Positions 1 through 14,029 of a DNA stretch of 64,000 nt are shown here, piece after piece. Source of the DNA: Tolypeutes matacus. Taxonomy: Eukaryota > Chordata > Mammalia > Cingulata > Chlamyphoridae. A program made the position numbers and the translations under genes. The stretch is from positions 27,397,225 to 27,461,224 of the forward strand of contig JAKSZT010053883.1 in the NCBI GenBank assembly GCA_026826555.1. Direction: 5' to 3'. Each line of letters starts with the position of its first letter. Positions within the stretch are counted from its first letter, which is position 1. Under the pieces are notes generated by a model. It worked only from the letters and a program-made list of their open reading frames with translations, was not told where the DNA came from and did no database searches.

Positions 1-2734
1 TGCAAGAGCTACTCAAACGTGCTTCTTACTCCCATGATGTATTGTGGCTGTCCATGTCCAGCCTCCAGAATCCCTGAGTGATACTTACAGGGTTTTAATG
101 TTGCCATCAGGGCAGCAGGGTGGTGGCGTCAGCTTCAGCTGCTCTTATTAACATGGTCACCCAGACAAAAGTGTTAGCCGAGGAGAAATGAATCTTGCCA
201 TGATGTATTCCAAGAGCCCAGGCCTTTCCATTACCCAGAGGAACTCAAGAAGGGATGGAGACTACATTGTCAACAGCCCAGAAGGTGTTCCTGGGACTGC
301 AGGTCCAGGCCACTGGTTTTTGAGGCCCTCAGAGCCTGTCCTCTTTGCCCAAACCCCCAAACTCTGTCAGAGAGCTCCATCATCTCCTCTAGGAGGCTTC
401 AGCAGAGCACCTTCACTTGGGGAGTCTTGGACCCAGCAGTGGTCTTGCCCTCTCTAAGCCCCAGACCACCACCCATGGAAGACTGGAAAAGAACACTTAT
501 GGCTGCTCACCATGACCATAAGGAAGCTTGTTTGGGTTTAAAATCCATGATGATTCAGGGGAGTTTACAGTTACCCTGACAGAAGTACCTTCATGACCAT
601 GGGAGAGACTTACCTGACTCCCAAAGCCAGATGAGCACTAATCTGGTAGCTTAGGGGTGGCAGCCCTGTTCCTGAATCCATCTCCACTGAGTTCCCTCAA
701 ATGACTGCTTTTGTATATAAAGACTGGAGGAAAGGCCTATAAACCCAAATGTGTACCTCAAGTTTCTCCTAGAAGGCCAAGCCCTAGAGAAGGTGAGAGA
801 TACATTTCCCAAGACCCACAGAGCCTGAAGACACCCCTGATGCCCTGGGCTGACAGTGACATGCTTACGTCAGAGGGACAGGACAAATAAGTCAAGGTAC
901 TCAAAGAATGGAGGAGGGGAACTGGCAGAACTTCAAGCCCCAGCTCCTGAACCAGCAGCTGTGAAAACAGATTGTGCCTGGTGAAACTCTGTGTCTGTTT
1001 CAAGAGCTTTCTGAGTCAATGTAGAGCGCAGAGGAGATGGTTTGGTCTGGGGAGAGAACATGGGAACACACTTGACTTTTACATGACTATGGAAATTTTA
1101 CAGAGAAAAAAATCAGTTGGCTCTAACTCGGAAGGTGAAAGCTGAAGTGAGAAGGACAGAGACATTCCCTTAACTACACACGCAGAGGTCATAGCCCAGG
1201 ATTAGATTGGAACCGGAGCTTTGTGCCCTCAGGGTACTGCCAGCAAGGAATCCCTCCAAAGAGCTCCCTCCAGAACTGCAGACTCTGACTTGGATAATTC
1301 TATGTTTCAGTGACAGACCTTCCTGGTGATGCCCGCAGCTTCCAGATGGGTGGAAGAAGATAGGATGGTAAGAGGGACCATGAGAACTTAATACAAATAA
1401 TCAGTCACCCAGGTAAATGGACCTTAACAGGCTTTGTTAGGGCTAGAGCCTATCACCAGAAGCTTGGGAAACAGAAAATTTGGGAAGGAGGAGGAATATC
1501 TCTTCTTTCTCTCTCTGGGATCGGGATGCCTTGAGACCTGAGAAGAGTAAGGTCTTGTATCTGCCTTCCTAAAGCCCTCTTCTGCTGGTCCTGGCTTTCT
1601 AAGATCTTAATGTAATCAGGGCTGAAGCAGGCAATATGTCAACAACTCCAATTCCAAAGTCTTCCTTCCAACCCCTAGTATACATGATGCCAAACATAAA
1701 CCCTGAACATGTTTGTCATCTCTGTGGGTCTGGACTCCATCCAGCTTCCAAATTCCTAATAACTCATAAGCTAGAGTTCCTTGGAGTGGAGAGCTGAATG
1801 TCTGAACCCCATGCCACTTCCCTGGGTCCCTAGCACCTTCCTTGTTTTTGATAGGCCCTGTTCCCTGTAACCCCAGTCCCTAGAGAAAATCTTGATATGG
1901 ATGAGCAGGTAAACTGGAAGAGATACACAGCTGCCTTCCTGGGAAGACTATTCAGAATGGATGCTTGGCTGTGATGCCTGGGTCTGATATGCCCTTCAGA
2001 CACTGACTTAGAGGATACAATGCCCTTTGCTCAGGTCAATTCCTAAAGCTTGGTGAGTTTTCCCAGCCCCTGTTCCAGCCATGTAGCTGTGAGGGCATCT
2101 TAGCTTTTGGAATATGACCTTTGGACCCGGCCCTGGACTAAGTTGGGTTTTCAGTTTGGTTCTTGCAATTTCTAGGTTGGACTTGGCTGAATTTTTGGCT
2201 GTACCATTGTCTTCCAAGAAGACACATGGGAATCTGCTAATTTAGAATCTGGTAGCACTTTGTGAGCACATCTATTATTGTAATAATTCAGAAACTGCTT
2301 TATATCAGAAGTATGTGTTCATCTCACACACAAGATTATGACCTCTCGGAGAGCAAGAAGTATGTCAGAATAACCCCCAGGGCTCTCCCAGTGCCTAGCA
2401 CCCTGTGCCTAGTACACAGTAGCCTCTCCCCTCCACATTTTACTGTCTTCAAATTAAGTGAAAGGCAGGTGATCACAACATCAAATTGTGATGTCAGAGC
2501 ACTGGGCCATGCATCCCACTCCACACTGGACATCGACACTGAGGTCAACATTTCCTGGACCAGAGGGGTTCACCACCATCAAAGCAGCCCATACAGCCTT
2601 ATGGCAGCAACACACATCAGCTACATGCATCACAGCCACATGTCTCATGGGGCTGCTCACTTGTCAGGGGACTAAACCCCTCAGGGCTGTAGGGGGCCCC
2701 CAAATGCTTGACTTATTGTCTTCTCAGTAGGTTC

Positions 2735-2910
2735 TCCATATTAGTAGTTCACAAAGCTGGTCTAGCATCTAAATCACCTGGGAAGGTTTTAGAATTACTA
2801 TTCCTGGGCCCCATCCCAGACTGAGTGAATCTGAATTTCAGATAAGGCCAGGATTCTGTATTTTAAAAGGCCTACAAGTGATTCTGATGATCAGCTGAAT
2901 TTGGGTCTAT
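2735..2910 (+). mobile_element. MER5A-like hAT nonautonomous element
   Basis: The stretch follows the MER5A pattern: a 'catctaaatcacctggg' core, then 'cctgggccccatccca', then a 'gattctgatga' block near the end. The terminal repeats are worn, so the ends are approximate. Confidence 0.7.
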
Positions 2911-4309
2911 TTTAGACTAGGTAGGGCTGCCAAAGACACTAGCTTTGGGTCCTGTCAGTTTTTGACTGATCTGACCCTGCCCTGGTGCACAGAAGAACTT
3001 TATTCCATGGGCTCAGTTCTGAGCCAAGCCCAGCTAAGCCTGACAGTACTTTGGGAATTCGGTTCCCACAAATCAGTGGGATGTGGGGTGAGTACAGTTA
3101 CACAGGCAGTATCTGGTGGGCTTATGAGGAGCCCAGCTCACCCATAAGCCCACTGAGTTATGGGACTCTTCTCTCCTGCCATGCCTGCCCCACCATGTGT
3201 GCCCAAGCCCAGGGATTGGGACTTCGGCTCTGGACCCTGGTTCCTCTATTGTCCCTGCTGTGAGTAAAGCCCGCTCTGAAACCGCAGCCACTGGCTGGGC
3301 CAAGGATACCTGCAGGGGTAGACCCTATTCCCCTGGGTGAGGACCTGATTCAACCCAGGAGCCCCATTTCCACATAGGATATTTAAAATTTTTAAAATAA
3401 AGGTGACAAGTAGTGTGTGTGACCCACATTGGCCTGCTAGGACAAGTGTTGACTCTACTTCCTTCGACACTCGGATAGGAAATGCTGTCAGCCTTCTTTG
3501 TGAGCCATCATTTCATCCATGGTCAGTTCTCCCAGCCCTGGCATCCCTCAATTCTGGCTCATCCCCGTCCCAGGGGCCCCTGAGGTCCCAGAATGCTGCT
3601 AGACTCTGCCTATAGTGTGGATTCTTCAGTGCAGGGACAGATGCAAATCCTCCCCAGCTCTGGCCACCAGCACAGACTTTCTGCTCAAGGAAACGAAACT
3701 TTTTGGATAACTGAGGGTCCTGCAGAGCAGGCCATCTCCAGCTCTGCACTTCAGGAGCAAAGTGAGACCACAAGTCTTCAGTCTCTGGGGTGCTAAGGAC
3801 TGAGTGACAGAGAAGGGGACCCTGGAACTGCACATGCTGGTTTGCAATTTCCAGGAACTGGCCTGAAATACAAATTTGGACCAAAGCAATTCCCAGGTTC
3901 CCTGCTTCTCCTGTCCTGGGGCCACCTGTGGATTGATGGCAACTTTAAGGAAGTCTGGAGAAATGAGAGGAACGGATATCAAGCAGAGGAAACGCGCACC
4001 GCCCTTATCACAGCTCACGCCCCCAAGCACAAGCAAGTCCCAGGAATATCATCCCACACACTGAATGCGATGCTTTCAAACATTGGTTGAATCCTAACAT
4101 TTGAAAAAGGCAATTTCCAAAGACTTTCCAACTATTATGATTGTATTTTCCAGGTCAAAGGAAAGGATGTTTGAAACTGCACTCATTATGGAAAATCTGG
4201 GATTAGATGTTTACAGGGATACCAGTTTTAAGCCCTGGGAAAGGAGCACATGGATTTGCTTTGCTTGTGAACAGGGCATTGAGGCAGAAATGCAAAGGAA
4301 GTGAAATAA

Positions 4310-5215
4310 GTACCTGCCTATTTAAAAATAAAGGTAACGAGCAATGTATGTGACCTATATGAAAAAAACCACAAAGCTGTTATATTTAGAAAAATGAAAG
4401 CAGATGAACAAAAAGAGACATGCCATGTTTCTGGATGGGAAGGCTGAGGATTATAAAGATGCCCATTTTCCTTCAAGTTAATTTATAATTTAACAGGAGC
4501 GCACATACAAAATCCTTTTAGGATATATATATATATACATATATATACTTTTTTACTCTGACAAAATGATTCTAAAATTAATCACGAACAACAAACATTT
4601 GAGAATAACAATGAATATTCTGAAAGAGAAAATAATTAAGGGAGGAAGGAATACTTTCTAGGCCTGCCAGATATCAGAGCATATTATAAAACAACAATGA
4701 AAATTATTCAATACCGGTGCAAAGATAAAAATAGAGCAGCTGAACAAAGTGGTGACTCAAAAAATAGACTTAACTACATTTGAGGATTCAGTATGTGATA
4801 AAACAATGCAATTTACCTCACATCAAAAGGGAAATGAATTACTTAATAAACTGTGTTGGAAAACTGCATAATAGTTAGGACAATATTGTACATCCATCTA
4901 AATAAACTCCAGATGGATTAACGAATTACATTTAAAAAATCAAGTTACTGACAAATAACCCAAAATAGAACAAACTGTTCCTCAGATCCATGGCAGAATG
5001 ATAACTTTGTCAGCTTTGAAAAGAAACCACAAACATTGAGAGATCTGTCTATATGAAAATGTAAAACAGCCATACAATGCAAAATAGCAAAACCAAAAAA
5101 AAAAAAAAAAGAAAAGAGGGATTGGGGAAATATGCATATTAAATCTCACAGAGTTTCTAGCCCCAGTATAGAAAGAGTTCTTTCAAACTGCAAAGGAAAA
5201 TACCAACACCTAGTA
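4310..5215 (+). mobile_element. Old L1 fragment, ORF2 3' part
   Basis: The A-rich plus-strand sequence follows the late ORF2 region of mammalian L1M elements, including 'gagacatgccatgtttctgg' and the block around 4655-4760 that corresponds to the 'aggcctgccagatatcagagc' landmark. An AT run lies at 4526-4552 and an A run at 5095-5111. No open frame survives. A homologous piece lies at 6125-6700. Confidence 0.75.
4526..4552. repeat. AT dinucleotide run
   Basis: An imperfect alternating AT tract with one C interruption, inside the L1 fragment. Confidence 0.85.
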
Positions 5216-6124
5216 GCTACATGTCGGTATAGGCAGTTATCACACAAGGATTGCAGAGAGCCAATGCTGCGGGTCCCTGCTACACTGGGCTGGGCTTAGC
5301 CCAGCTGGAGGAAGGCCAGGGCTGAAGGCCCTGTCCAGTGTCATGTGACGGAAATCCTGACAGCTCTTGCCCACAACAGGGTCTTCCCTCTGGCCAGGGG
5401 CTCCCGAGCAGTCTCCCGTGGAGCCCGCCTCCCTTCTTCCACTCACCGACATTTGGCAGCAGCCAGCTCCCTTAGGAACCACTGCAAAACCAAGTGTCCA
5501 CACTGGCAGTGCACATGTGTACACACGTGTGTATGAGGGGATCGGCGTATCCACTGGGTGTTCCCCTTTTACCCAGGCCCAAGCCCCACGGCTTCTCTGT
5601 GTTTCAGGCCTTCCTACTCCCACGAAAGGTTTACATAGCGGGCAGAACCCACTATTGCCACTTAGATGTCTCCTTTTCCAACAGGGCCCCGACTTTGTCC
5701 TCCCACCCTTCGGGGCCCATCACGCCAACAGACGTGATATCAGGTCTCTGCTCTATGAGAAGAGGGGCTATTGCTCTCCCATTCAGCAACGACTTCAACG
5801 CCCACCTTACTGAAGGTCCTAATAAATATGCGGCGAATAAAAGAGTGAATCTGGGGAGACCAGATCCTAAAGTGTCTGCATCACTGAGGCTTTCTAATTG
5901 AAAAACTGAGTTTTAAACCACAAGATACCACTGTAATTTACATAATTATGTCTATCTCCACATTAGCGGGAGCTCTTCGAGGTCAAGGACCGCGTCCGAC
6001 TCATTCTCTGGATTTACAGTACTTATCACAGCACCCGGCACTTTGCGGTTGTCGACAAGGGAGGGCCGCAGGGATACACACAATGTGTACCTGTGAAGTC
6101 AGCAGTTTTTAAAGGCAGCACAAA

Positions 6125-6700
6125 TATTGGGGGAGGTTGTAGAAGCTGATAAAGGTTACAAGTGATATATGCCACCTATATGAAGAAAACCACAAGCTGC
6201 TATATTTAGAAAGATGAAAGTAGACCAACAAAATGAAAGGCACGCCATGTCTCTGGATGGGAAGGCCACGTGTTATAGAAACTTTATATTTAATCTTGTA
6301 TAAGGATAATGCTATTGGCATTACGAACCGATAGGACATTTCTTGGGAGCAATATAAGAAAGCGCATCAAGAGCAATAAAAATGTTCATACCCTGGATGA
6401 TAACCTCACTCCTGGAAGTTTATCCTAGGGAAATAATTCATCAGAAGCAAAAAAAGCCATATGTGTGAGGATGCCCATTACAATTTTAGATAAAATAATT
6501 AAGCATAATTGGTTTAACAAGCCATGGTCCATTCACTAGATGTGAGAGTGACAACTATGAAAGACGTAGCAACATGGTAAGATAACTTAACGGGAACTTT
6601 AAAACACAGAATGCAAAATGGTAGATTTACTTTGATTAAAACCATATGAAACATGAGTGCACATGTGTAAGAACCAAAATAGAACAGCCAAATTTGAGAT
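6125..6700 (+). mobile_element. Second old L1 fragment
   Basis: Bases 6150-6290 repeat the segment at about 4335-4470: the 'accacaa.gctg.tatatttaga' block followed by 'gccatgt.tctggatgggaagg'. The part after 6360 resembles an L1M 3' region ('gaagtttatcctagggaaat'). It is a separate copy or a broken part of one larger L1. Ends are approximate. Confidence 0.6.
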
Positions 6701-7569
6701 CCGTTTGGTTTAAGGTAGTGAGATTAGGAGTATTTTATTGATTTTAATACTAGAACATACCAAATACTTGTGAGTATTAGCCTTTGCACTCCAGACACGT
6801 TTTGAAATAGAGTTACAGCACATGATTTATGAGGCATGGCATGAAGACATCCCCCCTTAAACTTCAACAGGGTCATCCCCAGGGGTCCTCCAGTTTAGAA
6901 GTTTGTGTCTGATCAGAAACAGCCATAACCTCTCATGCGTCTGACTTTGCACACAGTAAGCACTCAGTAAGTGAAAGATGGATGGATAAATGGATGGATG
7001 GGAGGAATGAGAAAAAGTAACAGTTAGGAAAAGGCTTCAATATCCGTATTGTCCCAAAGAGCTCTCCTCCATGAATTTAACTCCTTCCTACCCTTGTTAC
7101 TTGAAGGGGTAACTCAGCCAATGGTTTGCTTCTGTACCCTGGCCCAGTATTTTTGTCCTAAGGCTTCCTTGCCTCTCTTGCTGCAGATGAACCCTCAGAT
7201 CCTGGAAACCTGCTGCAATGGAGAAAGTGCAAGATTTGGGGATGGGAACCTTGGTTCAAACTGCTGCTTTGCCAACAAATAGTGCACATTCCAGCCCATC
7301 GTTTGATGGTCATATAACCTTTGAGCTAGTTACCTAATCTCAAACATTGTTTTCATCTGCAAAATGAGGAGAATAAATACTCTATAAAGTTGTTGGAAAG
7401 ATTCATAGCTTCCTGGAGGGACAAAACATTGATCAATTATTGGGATTCTTCCCTACCCCACACTTTCTCACTGTTGTACTTCTATATTCTTTAATCTCAG
7501 CCCCACTTGAAATACGAATCCACAGATTTCTTCATTCTTGGAATTTGACAAGATCAGGTTATCCTAGAC

Positions 7570-7793
7570 CAGTGGTTCCCAACCTGGGGTAATTTTGCCC
7601 TCAGGGACATTTGGCAAAAATGTCTGGAGACGTTTCTATTTGTCACAGCTGGGGGGTGGAGGTGGGTGCTACTGGCATGTAGTGGGTAGAGATGGGAATG
7701 CTGCTAAACATCTTACCAATGCACAAGACGGTCCTGCACTACAAAGAATGATCTGGTCCAAAAGATCAATAGGGTCAAGGTTGAGAAACTCTG
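7570..7793 (+). mobile_element. Complete hAT-type MITE with 8-bp target duplication
   Basis: The element starts 'cagtggttcccaacc' and ends 'ggttgagaaactctg', which are inverted repeats of each other with few mismatches. It is flanked by 8-bp direct repeats, tcctagac at 7562-7569 and tcctagag at 7794-7801, which differ at one base. Eight-base target duplications are typical of hAT transposons. The body ('cagggacatttggcaa', 'ctggagacgtttctatttgtc') is a common old mammalian nonautonomous family whose exact name I will not guess. It codes for nothing. Confidence 0.85.
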
Positions 7794-9210
7794 TCCTAGA
7801 GGAATAGTCTATGGGAGAGCCCAGCTTCCTGATGACCCTGTGAGGCAACCCACTCCTTTGTCCAGGAACACATATACGTGTGTGTGCAGGATGCGTGGGG
7901 GCAGGAGAGTACTAGGAGAGCACTATTTCCCTTAGCACCCCTGATTGGAAAGTTTTCCTTTACCTCCCAACTCATCAAGGTCCAGCTCAAGTCCTGTATC
8001 CTCTGTGATACTTTCTTTGATCACCCAAGGACTCACTTCTCCCTCTCTTGAACTCTCAAGATGCAGCTGCCAATTTGCAATTTCTACTGTATGGATCCCA
8101 GGAGGCCCTGCTGTTACATTTCACACATATGCCATATACACTAGGAACTGAGCAATTAGGATTCACACCTTCTCTTGCTGGTTTACAAAATGGCGAAGGA
8201 AAGAGTGTATTTGTGCAGTCTAAGCATATCTCTGGTGAAAGTTGTTTTGAAATGTCTTTTGAAAGTGGTTGCTAATGGACTGATAATTGGTTTCCTGGCT
8301 TCCTTATGAAGTGTGAAGCTTTCTGTTAGTCTGTCAACAAAGCATCAAGTATTGTGCAAACTACCATCAGAATTATTTGTTATCTTCCTTCCCATTGTAT
8401 CACTTGTGTGGCAGAATAACTGGACACAGTTGTATGGGAAATGGGAAAGTCTCTCTATTCTTTTGTAAGGAAGGGAGCTTCTGGGAAGGTAAAAAATATG
8501 TGCAACCTGGACAAAGTTTTCTCACCAGGACAGCCAGTTGAGCAAATCTCATGGGCAGAGAGACTGAATAGCTCTGAATTCAATGCATGGTGCATGGCAC
8601 AGGGTAGACACTCAAAAAATACTGTTGAATGGATGCAAAGTGGTAGTATTTCCAACAGATTTTGAGCTGTGGTCCCTTGGAGATGTGAATTAACCAAGGA
8701 GGACAAGAGAGAAAGTGGCCAGAAGCTGGCTCCATCTTGTCTTTAAAAATGCTTTTTGCTGTGAGAAACATCCTCTTTTTAAACATCTATGTGGAAAAAG
8801 ACCATCTATTGAGTATCTACTACTGAAAGGGCAGCTTAAAAGTCAATGAAATGACTCTGAAGTCTCTGCTTGCTATAGAAAATGTTTTGGAACATGAAGG
8901 AAAGAGTGTATTTGTATAGTCTCGGCAGGGTGGTTCCCCAGTAAGGAGTTGTTTTGAAGAAAATGTTTCAAGAGAAAAAGAATGCACCACTTTATACTGC
9001 TTTGGACAAATATTCAAAGAGATTTGAGCTATCAAGATAATTTTCCCCAATCTCTTCTAAATCCTAAGAAGAAATGAACATTATTGTTTGCTAAATATTG
9101 TATTGCTATTTATTGTGACTAATGTGTGGTAAAGTGTAGGATTGCTATGTTGGCTTTTGCTCAAGGCACTTTTATGACCACTTTATAAAGCACAGAGAAC
9201 GACGTTACTA

Positions 9211-9238
9211 CGTTATATATATATATATATATATATAT
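9211..9238. repeat. AT dinucleotide run at the SINE tail
   Basis: Nearly pure alternating TA joins the target duplication to the T-rich end of the minus-strand SINE, so it probably grew from the tail of that insertion. Confidence 0.8.
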
Positions 9239-9402
9239 TTTATTTATTTATTCATTTATCCCCCCCTTGCTGCTTGTGCTCGCTGGGTCAGCTAACCACG
9301 CCGTGCGGGCGGGCTTGCCTTCACCAGGAGGCCCCGGGAACCGAACCCGGGGCCTCCCATATGGTAAACGGGAGCCCCACTGATTGAGCCACAGCCGGTT
9401 CC
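9219..9402 (-). mobile_element. DAS-type tRNA-derived SINE (xenarthran)
   Basis: Read on the minus strand, the element has a tRNA-like head ('ggctcaatcagtggggctcc'), a B-box-like 'gggttcggttcccgg' and a CG-rich body, then an A/T-rich tail. It is bounded by exact 12-bp direct repeats, actacgttatat, at 9207-9218 and 9403-9414, so it entered by L1-type retroposition. This SINE layout is known from armadillos and sloths. It is not a tRNA gene: the head is only partly tRNA-like and a SINE body follows. Confidence 0.85.
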
Positions 9403-11933
9403 ACTACGTTATATTTTAATACACATTTACAGGCATTACGTCTTATCTACTGATCACCCACTATGATATATTTGATCTAGAGTCAGGAGCAGAAGACCAA
9501 AGTTTAATGATACCCCTAAATCCAAGTATGACCCGCCCTGTAATGACGCACTTTAGGCAGTGGTTTCCAAGTATTCATTGTGGAAAATGTGGGGAGTACT
9601 CATGTCATATTTACCTGTGCCTATAAATATGATCATAGAAGCTTACAATTTCTAGAGCCAGAGTGGAGTACTACCTTACTGGATATATCAGTAAAGAGAA
9701 ATCCAGAGAGAGGAGGTGCCCGGGCTGAGCTAGGATTAAACATCAGATCTCCAGAATTCGAATCCAAAGTTATTTCCGTGCACCAGGCGTTTCTTATCAC
9801 CATCTCTTCCTCTTCACTACCAATTGGGCTGTGAGCTCCCTGAGGGCAAAGACCAGGACTTTTGGAAGCATCTGCTTAGGGGACCCCTTGTCTTTATGAA
9901 ATGCAAATGTGCCCCTGCAATGTGGTGCAAGGGCGTGGGGACAGTTGATGCTCCGTAGCCTCCCCCCTCTGAAGCCAGCATCCCTGAGACTCAAGCTGTG
10001 TTCTTTTACACCCAAATACCCAGTCCGACCTGAGTGCCGACCTCCCCAGAGTGTCTGGTTCACAGTTGTCATCAGTAAGCCTCGGGCTCCTCTTCCTGGT
10101 TTTAAACCACGGGGTGAGCACCGAGCCACACTTGCTGGCACAGCGCTGGCCTCTTCTCAGCTGTTTGCAATCAGTGGCCAGCTCACTGGAGGCTGCCAGC
10201 CTGGCTTCTGGAAAGGAAGGGCCTGCAGTGCAGCAGCCCTTCAAGGTCTTCTGGTCTTAGTGAAAAAAATTTTAAAACATTTTCTAAACTACTCCTTAGA
10301 GCCAAGGTGTCAAAGAAATTCTTGGAAGACTATAGGAGTAGTATCCCAGCCCCTCCCGCCCCCCAAGGCCTTTCCCCAGCACTCTGCTCCCTGCATCTCT
10401 TGGCTTGTAGGCCAGGGGACTTGATCCTGGCCCTAAGCGGCAGGCCAGGTCTGCTTCCCATCTCATTCCTACTGGCTCTCTGCACCGAGGGCCTGGCCCT
10501 ATTCTAGTTCTCCCTGCTTTGTTTGGATGGATATTAGAGAGTAAGCCCCCTGCTTACTTGGCAGGCTCTGCCTCCAATCTGCTCCCTGCAGAACTCAACT
10601 CCATTTACCCACCCCTGGCTGTGCCTGGTCTGCAGGACTGTCAGCCCCTTTGCTCCTGATGGCCCTAAGCTGCCTCCTGTTAACGTTTCTCGCCCGTCCA
10701 GGTCCCCTTGGCTCCTGGCACTGTGAGGCTAACACTGTAGGGCACTATATTCTAACCCCACCAGAGAGCAGAGACTGATAGATTTCATACAATTTCATTC
10801 CCTTCAATAAAGGTGATTTGTTAAATGCACATCTAAGAGTGATTTGATCTTTAGACTGCTGCAAGAATTTTAACTAAATAACCTCACAAGTCATCAAAAA
10901 TGCTTTGTCGGACTAAACTAAGTGATTTTTTTTTTTTTTTTGCTTGAGAATCATAATCATTGTGGAATGACCCAATTCACCAGCTCATACACCAACTCTC
11001 AGTCATCACTGATGTTCCCTTACAGTCTCCCAGTCAATTCCTTCCTCGAGCCCCAAGGGGCCACCGCTCTTCAGTATGCAGAACTCAGAAGCCCCAAGAA
11101 GCCCAGTTAGGTGGGTGAAGGATCAGAGGGTCAGGCTGTCTGCCCTTCCCCAAGAGAAGCAGATAGAAAGAGATGGAAGAAGTGGAGTGGTAAGGGTTTG
11201 GAGAAGAAGTGGCAGCCTAGAGAAGCTAGAGCCTTTGACTTCCCAACAGAGACCATGCCTGGTCTTCCCTTTGCTAATCCCACTGTGTCCCAAGACTTAA
11301 GATGTCATTTGTGCTGGAAAGTATGGGCATACCATCTAAGAAGAAGGAAGCAGGGCTTCCTTATTTTTTCCCTATAACAGAGCACTCAATCCGGACCCCT
11401 TCCCCAAAAGATCAACAATCCAAAGATAGCTTGATACCCCATCCCTCCCTAAATCCAATCCATGAGGAGGTGGTTTTAGGGAACTTATAGCCTGTCAAGA
11501 CCATGGTTTACCACAGTGCCCAGATGCTGGTACAGAGTCCACACTCTTACAAGTTTTCCAGTCTCTTCCACCCCAGCTTAACTGTATGGTTTCCCCAGCA
11601 GCAACAAAGGTGAGGAGGAAATCTCTGGGTTTGAGTCAGGTGGACCAAGCCCAAGTGGCCTCTACCTTGCTCTCAAGGATCACCAGGGAGAGTAAGATGG
11701 CATTGAAGAGGGTCCCTCTTCAGATGTCAAACCAATCACTCGCGGTGCTATGGTCTACATTACTGCCAGAAACGAGGACCCAATCAGCATTGCCCCAAGG
11801 AATAGAAGAAACCAACCAAAATGAATCTGTTGTCATGACCCTGCAAGGGGCTCAAGGATGGGGCCCCTGGATTAGCCGGGAAATGGGATCCCTGCCTCTC
11901 AGTGGAACTCCCCAAGGGCCTCGTCCCCGCTCA

Positions 11934-12272
<339 letters not shown>

Positions 12273-14029
12273 TTAGATTCAGGAGAAATCTAATCAGGAG
12301 TCCTATTTAAACACAGCATCCTAGGGTGGATGGGCCTTCCAGGTCTGAAATGCCTGCTTTATATCAAGAGCTCTAGATGCTTGGATACTTTTCTTCAGCG
12401 AAGATGGGTTACCTGTTAAACTCTGCCCTCCCAAACTTTGGAGCCCTCCTTACTGAACTTGGCTCTGCATTCAGATGACTGAAGTCCCCTGATAGATCTT
12501 AAACGTGGTCCATTCCTGAGCAGCAAAGGCAAGCAAAAGACGAGAAGGGAAGCAGATTCTCTGCTGCCTACCTTTACCCTGAACCAGAGATTAAGTGAGA
12601 ATTGGATTCACTGTCTTCTGATATGAAAGCATTTTCACGGAGATATCTTATAATTCAGTTTGAGAGGGCAGCAGGTAAAATAATACGAATGACTCATTAT
12701 GTTTTAAAGTTTGATTCAACAGTTGTGGGTCAGACGTGGAGTGGGTTTCATGAGACAGCTCTCGGAGCCTGGATGCGGCAGCCACCAACAGACTGGCTGC
12801 CACATGGGACAGTCTATTAGCACCCAGATGTTTCCGGAAAGCGTCTGTCCTGGCCAAGTGCCTGGAGTTTCCTCCAGAGTCTTGGGATCAGGTGCTCACC
12901 TCTGTCTCTAACCAGTCAGTTGGCAAGTAATCCTGTGCTTCCTGCTATGAGAGAGGAGGGGAGGAGGAGGGGGAAAGGGAGGAGGAAGGAGGGAGGAGCT
13001 ATCTCTCAAGGAGGAAGCAATGAAGGAAGTGCCAGAGGGTGAGAAGAGGACTGTGAGCGTGACCGAAAGGGACCCTGCCTTTTAGGTAGACACCATTATA
13101 GGTGTCAGGAGCCACGGCCTACAGAGTTGCTGTGTGTGACCCTAACAGGATGATTCTGCAAATGCTTTCTTGCCACAACCTTTGGGCTTCTGTGGGCCTC
13201 TCGGGGTTATTTATGCAGCCCTGGGCACTGCCCTACATGGGTGCTTGCTTGTCTTGTCACATTCATGTTACCCTGAAAACAGGGCCTCCAGCCCTCCGCT
13301 GCTGCGAACTGGCAGGACAAGGCACTCTGTGGCTGGGATTGTGTTGTTTGTGTGTGATCTAAGGCAAGCATCTAGTAGGGTCCTTCAGTGTGGGGGAGGT
13401 GGGGGCCTGTGTGTCTAAAGTCAACACATAGGTCTGAGGTCTCAAGTAGAGGTCAGGTCACCCATCTCTCATCTCCCACATCTCCTTGGCCTCACCCTCT
13501 ACACACATGTCTGCTGAAAATATATCTGCACCCTTCTTCCAACCTGGCCTTTCTCATGCTCAGGGATAGGAGAAGGGAGGAGCTGAGGCACTCCTGGGAA
13601 AGTGGCTCCTCTGCTCCAGGCCCCAGAGCTTCAGGGCATCTGAAGGAAAGTGAGAAGAGATGGGGGACCCCTGAGACTGGTCCCCAGGCATGCTCTACTG
13701 GGACAGGAGACTCTGGCAAGGATTCACTGCAGGGAAGCCAAGCATTAGTGACTTGGATAAAATGACCCAGCGTTTGAAGACAGCTGGATTCTGCTACCAG
13801 GAGACAGGTCCCAGATGTAAGGTTTCCTAGAGAGGCTCCACCATGCTGAAGATATAAATGTAGGGTGCATCCACCTATGCTCCTGCCCAGAGTGGCTTCT
13901 CTGAAGCTGTCAACAGCTCAAGAGCCCAAATGACCTCAGGAGAAGGAAGGAATCTGCTCAGCCCTCCAAATTTTTTAAGCACAGCCTTTCACACCTGCCC
14001 ACGCCCACCTAATTTCTCCTTCTTGATGC

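Noticed and set aside
3380..3425. Short segment resembling the L1 text at 4320 and 6140
   Set aside because: The shared string is only about 20-30 nt and A-rich; too short to call a third L1 piece or a segmental duplication.
5288..5306. Small palindrome gctgggc-tta-gcccagc
   Set aside because: A 7-bp stem with a 3-nt loop is expected by chance at this scale and has no context.
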